Positions 5,089 to 11,909 of a stretch of DNA of 11,909 nt are shown one piece after another (positions within the stretch are counted from its first letter, which is position 1; each line of letters begins with the position of its first letter). Origin of the DNA: JBOFMT01 sp051658525 (lineage in GTDB: Bacteria > Bacillota_I > Bacilli_A > Erysipelotrichales > Erysipelotrichaceae); assembly GCA_051658525.1 (NCBI GenBank), contig JBOFMT010000053.1, positions 1 to 11,909 of the forward strand, given 5' to 3'. The notes beneath the pieces were generated by a model. The model ran no database searches, was not told where the DNA came from, and saw only the letters and a list, made by a program, of their open reading frames with translations. The translations under genes were made by a program, and so were the position numbers.

Positions 5089-5946
5089 ATGTTAGAAAAA
5101 GAACAGCTGCAAAACATCCAAGGTCGAATCGGTATCGCTTGTGCAGAAGATGCACAGCTCTTAGCGATGTTTGAGGATGCAACCCTTAGCTATGAGCAAC
5201 TGTATGTATTTGGAAATAAAGAAATTATTCAGGAGCTCTTGCCCAAGCAAGTCTCACGCGTAACCATTGTAGATTGTGAAAGTGCCCAAGCAGCATGTGA
5301 ACAAGCATGTGCGTTTGCGGCAAAGGGACAAGTGGATGTTGTGATGAAAGGTCTAGTAGATACGAGTATTTTTTTGAAAGCCGTATTAGCAAAACTGAAA
5401 ACACCGCAACGTCTGAGCCATGTTACAAGATTTCATGCTGAGCATTATCATAAACCATTTTTGGTCAGTGACTGCGCGATGAATATTGCACCGGATGTAT
5501 CTACCTTCGTTAACATCATTGCGAGTGCAGTCGATGCTGCGAAGCGCTTAGGTGTAAGTACACCACGTGTTGCTTTGTTGGCAGCGAAAGAAAAAGTCGA
5601 TGCAAAGATGCCCATTACACAAATATACCAAGAAGTAATTGCGCAAACTGAGCACTTGGATGCCATCATCGAAGGACCGCTAGCTCTTGACAATGCGCTA
5701 TCATATGAAAGTGCGAAGATCAAGAAAATTACGAGCCGTGTTTGCGGTGATGCCGATATTTTAATTATGCCAGATATTGAGAGTGGAAATATCTTTTATA
5801 AAACGATGAACCTTTTTGCTTCTACAAGCTGCGCCGGCGTGATCGTAGGAGCGAGTGTACCCGTTGTGGTTACCTCAAGAGCAGATTCAATCGCGAATCG
5901 TGTGGACTCTTTAGCCCTAGCCTTAGCGCTAGCGAAACGTGTATGA
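5089..5946 (+). CDS. ptb: Phosphate butyryltransferase (phosphate acyl-CoA transferase)
   Basis: This 285-residue cytosolic enzyme exchanges CoA for phosphate on butyryl-CoA or branched-chain acyl-CoA, giving the acyl phosphate. Family features include VMKGLVDTS at about residues 85-93, VSDCAMNIAP near 125, and the hallmark ADILIMPDIESGNIFYK near 223-239. The C-terminus has VVTSRADS and an alanine/leucine-rich helix. Its length is slightly below the usual ~300 residues. AAGGAGG at 5074-5080, eight bases before the ATG, is a strong ribosome binding site. As first gene of the operon it hands the acyl phosphate to the overlapping kinase gene product. The neighbours point to isovaleryl-, isobutyryl- and 2-methylbutyryl-CoA as substrates, although plain butyryl-CoA cannot be excluded. 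Confidence 0.94.
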   Translation: MLEKEQLQNIQGRIGIACAEDAQLLAMFEDATLSYEQLYVFGNKEIIQELLPKQVSRVTIVDCESAQAACEQACAFAAKGQVDVVMKGLVDTSIFLKAVLAKLKTPQRLSHVTRFHAEHYHKPFLVSDCAMNIAPDVSTFVNIIASAVDAAKRLGVSTPRVALLAAKEKVDAKMPITQIYQEVIAQTEHLDAIIEGPLALDNALSYESAKIKKITSRVCGDADILIMPDIESGNIFYKTMNLFASTSCAGVIVGASVPVVVTSRADSIANRVDSLALALALAKRV

Positions 5947-7007
5947 AGTATCTCATCATCAATCCAGGCTCTACCTCGACCAAGTTAGCCCTGTTCGACG
6001 AAGAAACATGTATCAAACAAACAACACTCCAACATTCACCAGAAGCTTTGGCTCGTTTTGGTACCTTAATGGACCAATTAAAGATGCGGATGGAAGCACT
6101 ACAAACATGGATACAAGTGGAAGGCATCACCTATGATGTTGTTGTTGGACGCGGTGGCCTCTTAGGACCACTTCCTAGTGGTGTTTATCAAATCAATCAG
6201 AAGATGGTAGATGAACTACGCTATCATCCATCTGGGCAACATGCATCGAATATGGGATGTATCATTGCATTTGAGTTAGCGACACAACAAGGTATTCATG
6301 CCTTTACCGTAGATCCGGTTGTTGTGGATGAAATGATGCCGATCGCACGATATAGTGGCATCGCTCAAGTCGCACGCCGTTCCATCTTCCATGCACTCAA
6401 CCACAAAGCAATTGCTGGCTTGCACTGTGAACAACAAGGTTGTAGGTATGAACATGTTAATTTAATCGTTGCGCATATGGGCGGTGGTGTCAGTGTTGGA
6501 GCACATGCGAAAGGAAAGGTCATTGACGTAATCAATGCTTTGGATGGGGAAGGCGCATTCTCACCAGAGCGTAGCGGAGGCATTCCTTTACGAAATCTCT
6601 TACAACTACTAGAAGATTACGGCAGTAAGACAATACATCGTATGATTGCCGGTCAAGGTGGTTTTGTATCCTATTGTGGTACCAACGATGTGAAAGCAGT
6701 TTTAGAACGAGCGAAATCCGATGAGAAAACACAGGAGATCGTATCTGCGTTTTGTTATCAAGTCGCTAAAGATATTGCGACGATGAGCATTCCTTTAAAA
6801 GGACAAGTGGATGGTATCATCTTGACTGGTGGAATTGCTTATAGTAGCGCGATTATCGAAGAAATAAAAAGCTATCTACCCCATTTGGGACCAGTTTACG
6901 TCATACCAGGTGAAGATGAAATGTGGGCATTAGCCAAACAAACACGTTTGGCTCTACATAAAAAGTTGCCGATCAAACACTATGGAGGAGAACATGGAAA
7001 AGTTTAA
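5943..7007 (+). CDS. buk: Butyrate kinase (branched-chain fatty acid kinase)
   Basis: This 354-residue member of the acetate/butyrate kinase (ASKHA) family transfers phosphate from an acyl phosphate to ADP, yielding ATP and the free acid. INPGSTSTK at 6-14 is the N-terminal phosphate-binding motif. GRGGLLGPLPSG follows near 69-80, then DPVVVDEM near 124, HMGGGVSVGAH near 178-188, and the Buk-specific ALDGEGAFSPERSGGIP near 199-215. Length matches the family. The ATG overlaps the ptb stop (ATGA), and no independent Shine-Dalgarno is evident, so translation is probably coupled to ptb. This is the substrate-level phosphorylation step of the pathway. Substrate range (butyrate versus isovalerate, isobutyrate and 2-methylbutyrate) is inferred from the neighbouring leucine dehydrogenase and VOR genes. 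Confidence 0.95.
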   Translation: MKYLIINPGSTSTKLALFDEETCIKQTTLQHSPEALARFGTLMDQLKMRMEALQTWIQVEGITYDVVVGRGGLLGPLPSGVYQINQKMVDELRYHPSGQHASNMGCIIAFELATQQGIHAFTVDPVVVDEMMPIARYSGIAQVARRSIFHALNHKAIAGLHCEQQGCRYEHVNLIVAHMGGGVSVGAHAKGKVIDVINALDGEGAFSPERSGGIPLRNLLQLLEDYGSKTIHRMIAGQGGFVSYCGTNDVKAVLERAKSDEKTQEIVSAFCYQVAKDIATMSIPLKGQVDGIILTGGIAYSSAIIEEIKSYLPHLGPVYVIPGEDEMWALAKQTRLALHKKLPIKHYGGEHGKV

Positions 7008-8076
7008 AGCAATGGAAGCGTATGGCTATGAGCAGTTGATGTATTTTCACGACCGGAATACGGGATTAAAAGGAGCGGTGTGTATTCACAACACAACCTT
7101 AGGTCCAGCCCTTGGAGGAACACGTGTCTGGGAATACGAAGAAGAAGATGCTGGGATTAACGATGTATTGCGTCTTGCACGTGGAATGACCTACAAGGCA
7201 GCCTGTGCTGGATTGAATCTTGGCGGAGGAAAGGCGGTTATTTTTGGAAATTCCAAAGCACTCAAACATGATACTGTAAAACGGGAAGCATTTTGGAGAG
7301 CGTTTGGACGCTATGTAGAATCCTTAAATGGGCGTTATATTACAGCAGAAGATGTTGGGACTTGCACGATTGATATGGATTATGTTGGAATGGAAACCAA
7401 GTATGTTACCGGCTGTTCCCAAACAAGTGGAGATCCTTCCCCATTTACTGCACACGGTGTATTTGTTGGGATCAAAGCAGCCTGTAAAGAGGCATTTGGA
7501 ACGGCCAAATTAGAAGGACGCAGTGTTGCCGTTATGGGAGCAGGGCATGTTGGAACCTACTTGATTGAACAGTTAACCCAAGCGCAGGCAAGGGTCTATG
7601 TTTATGATTTGGATGTTGAGCGGATGCGTGATGTCGCAGAGCGCTTTGGTGCCATTCCGGTAAGCGAAGAAGAAGTACTTTCCATGAAGGTGGATGTCTT
7701 CTCACCTTGTGCCCTTGGTGGTATCATCAATGACGACACCATTGAAACATTACAGTGTAAAATCATTGCCGGAGCAGCGAATAATGTCTTACTAGATGCA
7801 AAAAAACATGGTATGGCATTGCAAGCGAAAGGAATCTTATACGCACCGGACTATGTGATTAATGCAGGTGGTTTGATTAATGTGTATCAAGAAATTATCG
7901 GTTACAATAAAGAAGACGCGATGCGTAAAATAGAACATATCTTCGACCGTATTCGCGAGATTATACGAATATCAAAAGAAACGGGTAAAGCAACCTATTT
8001 GGTAGCCGATGAAATGGCAGAAGCCCGTATTGCTATGATGAGTAAAATTAATAGTATCTATATAGAAAAGAGATGA
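6994..8076 (+). CDS. bcd: Leucine (branched-chain amino acid) dehydrogenase, NAD-dependent
   Basis: This 360-residue enzyme of the Glu/Leu/Phe/Val dehydrogenase family oxidatively deaminates leucine, valine or isoleucine to the 2-oxoacid, releasing ammonia and NADH. LGPALGGTR at 36-44 and the glycine loop GLNLGGGK lead to Lys80. Lys68 in MTYK and Lys80 fall at the same numbers as the catalytic lysines of Bacillus leucine dehydrogenases. The Rossmann motif GAGHVG is at 182-187, followed by an acidic residue after the second strand (YDLD) that suits NAD. INVYQEIIGYN is near the end. The start at 6994 is chosen because GGAGGAG at 6984-6990 precedes it; an in-frame ATG at 6982 would overlap that site. 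It overlaps the end of buk by 14 bases. Valine or phenylalanine preference cannot be excluded. Confidence 0.94.
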   Translation: MEKFKAMEAYGYEQLMYFHDRNTGLKGAVCIHNTTLGPALGGTRVWEYEEEDAGINDVLRLARGMTYKAACAGLNLGGGKAVIFGNSKALKHDTVKREAFWRAFGRYVESLNGRYITAEDVGTCTIDMDYVGMETKYVTGCSQTSGDPSPFTAHGVFVGIKAACKEAFGTAKLEGRSVAVMGAGHVGTYLIEQLTQAQARVYVYDLDVERMRDVAERFGAIPVSEEEVLSMKVDVFSPCALGGIINDDTIETLQCKIIAGAANNVLLDAKKHGMALQAKGILYAPDYVINAGGLINVYQEIIGYNKEDAMRKIEHIFDRIREIIRISKETGKATYLVADEMAEARIAMMSKINSIYIEKR

Positions 8077-8080
8077 GCCA

Positions 8081-8293
8081 ATGAAGTATAAAGTTAGTTT
8101 TGATGAAGGTTACTGCAAAGGTTGTGAACTTTGTGTTGCCTTTTGTCCCAAAAAGATATTAAAAATTAGTGATCGTTTTAACCAGGCGGGGTATCCGGTT
8201 AGCGAGTGTATCGATGAGAGTGCATGTATTGGATGTTTAAGTTGTGTCCGTATGTGTCCAGATAGTGTCATTACGATTGCAAGCTATGACTAG
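8081..8293 (+). CDS. vorD: 2x[4Fe-4S] ferredoxin-type delta subunit of 2-oxoacid:ferredoxin oxidoreductase
   Basis: This 70-residue protein has two complete cluster motifs: C12-x2-C15-x2-C18-x3-C22-P and C49-x2-C52-x2-C55-x3-C59-P. Each set of three cysteines plus the distal one binds a [4Fe-4S] cluster. An additional Cys43 lies between them. It would carry electrons from the catalytic subunits to external ferredoxin. The gene lies four bases after leucine dehydrogenase and overlaps the alpha subunit gene by eight bases, the delta-alpha-beta-gamma order of four-subunit oxoacid oxidoreductases. The ribosome binding site is only moderate (AGAGATGAG, partly within the preceding stop), so translation may depend on coupling. 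A free-standing ferredoxin role is less likely given this context. Confidence 0.92.
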   Translation: MKYKVSFDEGYCKGCELCVAFCPKKILKISDRFNQAGYPVSECIDESACIGCLSCVRMCPDSVITIASYD

Positions 8294-9347
8294 ACAGTTA
8301 CGAAAAGGCAATGAAGCCATCGCGATTGCCGCGAAACACGCAGGATGCCAAGCTTATTTTGGTTATCCTATTACCCCACAAAATGAAGTAATTGAATATA
8401 TGATGAAATACCAACAAGATGATATGGTTGTAATCCAAGCGGAAAGTGAAGTAGCTAGTATCAATATGGTGTATGGTGCGGCTGCAAGTGGTGTAAAAAC
8501 AATGACCAGTTCCGCATCGGTTGGGATTGCCTTGATGCAAGAGGGAATCAGTTACTTAAGTGGAGCAAAATTACCAGCAGTGCTTGTCAATGTAATGCGC
8601 GCAGGACCGGGTCTTGGTGGGATTTTACCTTCACAAGCTGACTACACCCAAATGGTAAAAGGTGGAGGAAATGGCGATTATAAGTGTATCGTATATGCAC
8701 CGAAAACCGTTCAGGAAACATATGATCTAGTAATGAAGGCATTCCATGTCTCACAAACCTATCGTATGGTTGCTTGTATCGCCATGGATGGTATGTTAGG
8801 GCAAATGATGGAAGCTATGGAAGAAACACCTTATCCTTATCAAGATGAAGTTGTAAGATGGGCTGCCAATGGGGAAACACACCAAAGAGAGCGCAATGTA
8901 GTGAATTCATTGTACTTAGATCCTGTTGCCCTAGAACAACACAACCTAAGTCTACAACGGATGTATCGAGAAATCGAAGCGCATGAAACCATGGTCGAAC
9001 AACGCGGTATGGAAGATGCCGAGATTGCGATTGTGGCTTATGGAAGCGTAGCCCGTATTGCAGAGAGTGCGATGGAAGAATTACGTGAAAAAGGATACCG
9101 CGTTGGACTCATTCGACCAATAACCTTATGGCCATTTCCAAATCAAGAAATCAAAGCCTTATGCGAACATGTAAAATTTGTTGTTAATTGCGATTTATCC
9201 TGTGGACAAATGATGCAAGACTTACAATTAGCACTCGAGTGCAAGAAAGATGTCCACCACATATCACGTGTCGGTGGGATGATATTAGAAGTAGACGAAG
9301 TAGTACAAGCAATCACTGCTTTGGCGGAGGAAGCGTATGGAAATTAA
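8286..9347 (+). CDS. vorB: 2-oxoacid:ferredoxin oxidoreductase alpha subunit (VorB-type)
   Basis: This 353-residue catalytic subunit joins the pyrimidine-binding and transketolase C-terminal-like domains of the oxoacid:ferredoxin oxidoreductase family. GNEAIAIAA at 8-16 and YFGYPITPQNE at 24-34 are family hallmarks. ESEVASINMVYGAAASG supplies the conserved glutamate that activates thiamine diphosphate in partner domains. RAGPGLGG and a C-terminal domain with IAIVAYGS near residue 250 follow. The start at 8286 lies inside the ferredoxin stop region with no clear Shine-Dalgarno, so coupling is likely. An in-frame ATG at 8244 would overlap the ferredoxin by 50 bases and is less likely. Together with beta, gamma and delta it would convert branched-chain 2-oxoacids plus CoA to acyl-CoA, CO2 and reduced ferredoxin. 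A 2-oxoglutarate substrate is the main alternative; naming of Vor subunits varies between sources. Confidence 0.92.
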   Translation: MTRQLRKGNEAIAIAAKHAGCQAYFGYPITPQNEVIEYMMKYQQDDMVVIQAESEVASINMVYGAAASGVKTMTSSASVGIALMQEGISYLSGAKLPAVLVNVMRAGPGLGGILPSQADYTQMVKGGGNGDYKCIVYAPKTVQETYDLVMKAFHVSQTYRMVACIAMDGMLGQMMEAMEETPYPYQDEVVRWAANGETHQRERNVVNSLYLDPVALEQHNLSLQRMYREIEAHETMVEQRGMEDAEIAIVAYGSVARIAESAMEELREKGYRVGLIRPITLWPFPNQEIKALCEHVKFVVNCDLSCGQMMQDLQLALECKKDVHHISRVGGMILEVDEVVQAITALAEEAYGN

Positions 9348-10071
9348 ATATACAAGAAGCAAGGCTTTAACAAAGAAAGCCATGACCTACTGCCCTGGCT
9401 GTACGCACGGAATTATTCATCGACTCGTCGCTGAAGTTTTGGAAGAATTAGGTGTTACCCAAAAGACCATTTTGATTGCAAGTGTTGGATGTAGTGTTAT
9501 GGCTTATGATGTGTTTAATGTGGATGCCATTCAAGTGGCACATGGACGTGCTCCCGCTGCTGCAACCGGCGTGAAACGCGTACATCCCGATAAGGTTGTC
9601 TTCACGTATCAAGGTGATGGTGACCTTGCAAGTATTGGGATGGCAGAAATTGTGCATGCTGCCCACCGTGGAGAAAATATTACCGTTATCTTTGTAAACA
9701 ATGCTATTTATGGTATGACAGGTGGACAAATGGCACCGACAACCCTGATCGACCAAAAAACAACAACCTCACCACAAGGACGTCAATCCAATGGGATGGG
9801 CTTGCCGCTGAAAATGTGTGAGTTGTTGGCAACGGTGCCATCTACGACCTATTTGGAACGTGTGAGCGTCCATAATCCTGCTCATGTGATTCAAGCAAAA
9901 AAAGCAATTAAAAAAGCGTTTGAAAATCAAATCAATCAACGTGGATTTTCTCTTGTTGAAGTGTTGTCTTCCTGTAATGTTGGCTGGCAAACCACACCAG
10001 TACAAGCATTGTCCTATATCAAAGATCATATGATTCCCTATTATCCTTTGGGTGTCTTTAAGGAGGATTAA
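9337..10071 (+). CDS. vorA: 2-oxoacid:ferredoxin oxidoreductase beta subunit (thiamine diphosphate-binding)
   Basis: This 244-residue subunit binds thiamine diphosphate through GDGD at 93-96 and N121-N122-AIYGMTGGQMAPT, the usual GDG...NN pattern. Four cysteines at positions typical of the proximal [4Fe-4S] cluster are present: C19-x2-C22 (YCPGC), C52 (VGCS) and C213 (SSCNVGW). This subunit therefore holds the cofactor and the first electron acceptor. GGAGG at 9326-9330, six bases before the ATG, is a strong ribosome binding site located inside the end of the alpha gene; the genes overlap by 11 bases. The gene order and the leucine dehydrogenase upstream favour branched-chain 2-oxoacids as substrates. 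The sequence alone does not exclude 2-oxoglutarate. Confidence 0.93.
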   Translation: MEIKYTRSKALTKKAMTYCPGCTHGIIHRLVAEVLEELGVTQKTILIASVGCSVMAYDVFNVDAIQVAHGRAPAAATGVKRVHPDKVVFTYQGDGDLASIGMAEIVHAAHRGENITVIFVNNAIYGMTGGQMAPTTLIDQKTTTSPQGRQSNGMGLPLKMCELLATVPSTTYLERVSVHNPAHVIQAKKAIKKAFENQINQRGFSLVEVLSSCNVGWQTTPVQALSYIKDHMIPYYPLGVFKED

Positions 10072-10072
10072 G

Positions 10073-10588
10073 ATGCGAACATCATTTATTTTTTCGGGTG
10101 CTGGAGGACAAGGAATGTTGTCTTTGGGCGTGCTGCTTGCCAGTTTAGCTATGGAACAAGGGTATGAAGTAACCTATTTTCCAAGTTATGGACCTGAAAT
10201 GCGTGGGGGAACGGCACACTGTCATGTGATTATTGACCATGCACCCATATCTTCACCGCGTATTACCAAGCAACTAAATTATTTAATTGCGATGAATCAA
10301 CCCTCTTATGACAAATTTAAACCAATCATGGCGAGTGATGGTCATATTTTGTATAATTCCAATTTATGTGAGGGAGCAAGCGAAGATATTGCTGCTCCAC
10401 TCAATGAACTCGCTTATGAACTCGGTGGGATGAAATCCATCAACATGATTGCCTTTGGCATGTTGTGTAAGCAACTTGGCTTATTTGAACTTGAAAATGT
10501 CCTAACCTTTATTGATCACAAATTCGCGGACAAACCACAATTTCAAGAAATCAACCGTAAAGCATTTCTTACCGGCTATCAAAGATAA
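10073..10588 (+). CDS. vorC: 2-oxoacid:ferredoxin oxidoreductase gamma subunit
   Basis: This 171-residue subunit belongs to the pyruvate/ketoisovalerate oxidoreductase gamma family. It opens with FSGAGGQGML (residues 7-16), the glycine-rich CoA-domain signature. YGPEMRGGTAHCHVII follows near 40-55, with SSPRI shortly after. It completes the four-subunit enzyme. The start at 10073 is supported by AAGGAGG at 10060-10066, six bases upstream; an in-frame ATG at 10052 precedes that site. It follows the beta stop by one base and is the last gene of the operon, its stop codon lying in the foot of the terminator. Confidence 0.93.
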   Translation: MRTSFIFSGAGGQGMLSLGVLLASLAMEQGYEVTYFPSYGPEMRGGTAHCHVIIDHAPISSPRITKQLNYLIAMNQPSYDKFKPIMASDGHILYNSNLCEGASEDIAAPLNELAYELGGMKSINMIAFGMLCKQLGLFELENVLTFIDHKFADKPQFQEINRKAFLTGYQR

Positions 10589-10612
10589 AGTTCCTACTTA
10601 GGAACTTTTTTT
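10587..10612 (+). terminator. Intrinsic terminator of the branched-chain amino acid operon
   Basis: AAAGTTCCT (10587-10595) pairs with AGGAACTTT (10600-10608) around the loop ACTT, and the T run continues to 10612. It ends the seven-gene transcript that begins near 5066. Confidence 0.93.
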
Positions 10613-10630
10613 ATCGAATTCTAACATTGA

Positions 10631-10673
10631 ACAAGCGCGTCAGGCTTGTGATTTAAGGAAAAAAAGGTATGCT
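10631..10673 (+). promoter_or_regulatory. Promoter of the pirin gene with a dyad over its -35
   Basis: TTGTGA at 10646-10651 and TATGCT at 10668-10673 are spaced by 16 bases and form a moderate promoter. ACAAGC (10631-10636) and GCTTGT (10644-10649), seven bases apart, make a dyad that overlaps the -35. This could be an operator, but with six-base arms chance is possible. The strong ribosome binding site GGGAGGG follows at 10685-10691. Confidence 0.5.
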
Positions 10674-10697
10674 TAGATTCTAAAGGGAGGGCTGTAT

Positions 10698-11381
10698 ATG
10701 CAAATAAAACGAGTAAGCCAGATGGGCACTAGCACATTGAGTTGGTTAGAAAGTCGCTTCCATTTTTCATTTGCACACTACTACAATCCTGAAAACATCC
10801 AATTTGGTGTCTTACGGGTTGTCAACGATGATTGGGTTGCAGCACAGCGAGGATTTGCGATGCATCCACATGAAAATATGGAAATACTAACCTATGTGAT
10901 TTCTGGAGCGTTAACACACACGGACAGTATGGGAAATCGTCATACCTTAACGCGTGGGGATGTTCAATATATGAGTGCTGGTAGTGGGTTGCAACACAGT
11001 GAAGAAAATCTAGGAATGGAACCACTGCACCTATTGCAACTTTGGGTACTGCCCAATCGACGTAATACCACGCCACGCTATGGAGAATCAAGACCAGCAT
11101 GGGACTTAAGAAACGAGCGTTGGTTGACCATGTGTGGAGGGGAAGATGGTTTGTTCTCACTCCAACAAGATGTCAACATTCGTGTTCTGTATACCAAACA
11201 ATCGCAAACCATTGATGTTTTAGAAGGTCGTCAAGCTTATCTTATCCTAATAGAGGGGGAAGCAAGCATAGAACAACAAGCACTACATGAGGGGGATGCT
11301 GTCGAGCTTGTGGAAGAGTGTGTTAGCATCCTACCAAAGCGAGCTTGCCATATGTTATTAGTAGAGATGAAAAAAGGATAA
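10698..11381 (+). CDS. Pirin-family protein (bicupin, YhhW-like)
   Basis: This 227-residue protein has the two-cupin pirin layout. The N-terminal cupin carries the metal-binding residues: H56 and H58 in HPHENMEIL, and H100 and E102 in SGLQHSEEN. The second half (about residues 140-225) is a degenerate cupin. Length and motifs match the bacterial YhhW/quercetin 2,3-dioxygenase-like group. Some members oxidise quercetin in vitro; others bind and modulate metabolic enzymes, so the role here is open. GGGAGGG lies six bases before the ATG. It has its own promoter and is not part of the upstream operon. Its expected terminator looks damaged (see the hairpin at 11388-11407). Confidence 0.93.
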   Translation: MQIKRVSQMGTSTLSWLESRFHFSFAHYYNPENIQFGVLRVVNDDWVAAQRGFAMHPHENMEILTYVISGALTHTDSMGNRHTLTRGDVQYMSAGSGLQHSEENLGMEPLHLLQLWVLPNRRNTTPRYGESRPAWDLRNERWLTMCGGEDGLFSLQQDVNIRVLYTKQSQTIDVLEGRQAYLILIEGEASIEQQALHEGDAVELVEECVSILPKRACHMLLVEMKKG

Positions 11382-11407
11382 AAAAAGGAAGATCAAGTTT
11401 GATCTTC
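11381..11407 (-). terminator. Hairpin after the pirin gene; T-tract only on the minus strand
   Basis: GAAGATCA (11388-11395) pairs with TGATCTTC (11400-11407) around the loop AGTT. On the minus strand it is followed by a T-tract (complement of the A run at 11381-11386), so it can end leftward transcripts from the transposase remnant. On the + strand, where the pirin transcript would need it, the next bases are ACAGACTG with no T run. By comparison with the other symmetric terminators in this window, the + strand T-tract appears to have been displaced by the mobile element next to it. Confidence 0.7.
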
Positions 11408-11512
11408 ACAGACTGTCGATAAAACAAGGGTAAATTTTCAGCTATGGAAGTACACTCCTGTTTTTTCTTTTGTTTTTTGTTCTATATCCCGATTATTTGT
11501 TAAAATAGCGAA
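11408..11512. mobile_element. Probable non-coding end of an IS1182-like element
   Basis: No gene is visible. On the minus strand this stretch follows directly from the transposase remnant stop. It runs through A-rich sequence and then GAGTGTACTTCCATAGC to ATCGACAGTCTG, ending at the pirin hairpin. The abrupt change at about 11407/11408 suggests that this is one end of the element. No terminal inverted repeat or target duplication can be shown, because the other end lies outside the window. Confidence 0.45.
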
Positions 11513-11542
11513 CTAGGCACATGCCCATTTCGCTATTTTTTT
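11502..11542 (+). terminator. Strong hairpin at the end of the transposase remnant
   Basis: AAAATAGCGAA (11502-11512) pairs perfectly with TTCGCTATTTT (11529-11539), and an inner mini-stem GGCA/TGCC sits in the loop. On the + strand it ends in seven T residues; on the minus strand a shorter T4 follows. It can therefore stop transcription entering the element from the pirin side and also end the transposase transcript. The remnant's own last codons (through the stop at 11513-11515) lie inside the hairpin. Confidence 0.75.
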
Positions 11543-11909
11543 CAAATTCATCATGCTGAAAATAAGCAGAATTTCATCCTGCACTTTTTAATCCCATTTA
11601 ATCTTGTAAATCTTAATCCATGCTTTTCGCAATATTGATCTATTTCTTGATCCAGTTCATTCTGGATTTTTTTAGATTCCTCCATCACTGTTACCTTTAT
11701 CGTTTTTTTCTTATTTGCATTTGCTTTGATATTGGTACTATCCATATAGATATGAGCTACATCCACATAGCGTTTTCTAATCGCAATTTCTAGAATGTGA
11801 TTGAATATTTCTTGAAATAGCGTTGTCATCCCGATTACATTTCCGTTTTTATCTTTCACTTCTATTTCCTTTGAAAACTTAGTAGTGTAGGTCTTTGAGA
11901 AATCTGAAA
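11513..11909 (-). pseudogene. IS1182-like transposase remnant: internal deletion plus C-terminal frameshift, cut by the window edge
   Basis: Read on the minus strand from the window edge, the frame is open and encodes FSKTYTTKFSKEIEVKDKNG, then FQEIFNHILEIAI and YMDSTNIKANANKKK. The last carries the first catalytic aspartate of the IS1182-type DDE domain. After about 30 more residues the text jumps to HGLRFTRLNGIKKCRMKFCLFSA, which resembles the C-terminal end of these transposases, so most of the catalytic core appears to be missing. The frame stops at 11551-11553. One base away, a second frame continues as MMNLKKIAKWACA to a stop at 11513-11515, matching the usual A-C-M-N-L-K-K ending; loss of one C (TGCATG to TGATG) at about 11552 explains the break. 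The N-terminus lies beyond the window. The product would be inactive. Family assignment is from memory of the motifs. Confidence 0.82.

Noticed and set aside
8081..10588. 2-oxoglutarate:ferredoxin oxidoreductase (KorDABC), which shares the delta-alpha-beta-gamma order.
   Set aside because: It cannot be excluded from the sequence alone, but ptb, buk and leucine dehydrogenase in the same transcript make branched-chain 2-oxoacids the better substrate guess.
11388..11407. Ordinary + strand terminator for the pirin gene.
   Set aside because: No T-tract follows on the + strand; the T-tract exists only on the minus strand.

Overview
The window looks like a chromosomal segment of a low-GC, anaerobic, amino-acid-fermenting Firmicute, perhaps from the Erysipelotrichia. 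That placement is inferred from AGGAGG-type ribosome binding sites, frequent extended -10 promoters, A/T-rich spacers, a CcpA-type cre site and ferredoxin-linked oxoacid metabolism. No marker gene here fixes the taxon. Nearly all genes lie on the + strand; the exceptions are a LysR regulator (633-1508) and a transposase remnant at the right edge.

Left part (1-632). The first ~430 bases hold no gene. They carry a dense cluster of TTTTCCAC/GTGGAAAA motifs, including a perfect 24-bp palindrome and an inverted repeat, followed by a very A/T-rich stretch. This resembles DnaA boxes next to an unwinding region, so an origin-like or operator-array role is possible but unproven. A tRNA-Leu(UAG) with its own consensus promoter and terminator follows. 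Its terminator abuts the oppositely directed lysR terminator.

Middle part (633-5000). A lysR gene diverges from a YeiH-family putative sulfate-exporter gene. Next come a single-gene unit for type I isopentenyl-diphosphate isomerase, an overlapping pair of small membrane protein genes (a DUF1475-like protein and a DUF3159 protein), and a YjjG-type HAD phosphatase gene. Intrinsic terminators end the yeiH, idi and HAD units.

Right part (5001-10612). Seven tightly packed genes run from one extended -10 promoter to one terminator: ptb, buk, leucine dehydrogenase, a 2x[4Fe-4S] ferredoxin, and the alpha, beta and gamma subunits of a 2-oxoacid:ferredoxin oxidoreductase. Together they encode a complete oxidative route from branched-chain amino acids to branched-chain fatty acids. 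Leucine, valine or isoleucine is deaminated to the 2-oxoacid (giving NADH), then oxidised to acyl-CoA (giving reduced ferredoxin), then converted to acyl phosphate, then to free acid plus ATP. A perfect match to the cre consensus sits over the predicted transcription start, so carbon catabolite repression is likely. The ferredoxin enzyme takes the place of the dehydrogenase complex found in the Bacillus and Enterococcus bkd operons.

End (10613-11909). A pirin-family gene is followed by a hairpin that lacks a T-tract on the + strand. An IS1182-like remnant abuts the hairpin. Its transposase appears to have a large internal deletion and a one-base frameshift near the C-terminus. No complete unknown system is evident; the most unusual signals are the motif cluster at the left edge and the element that seems to have landed at a terminator.
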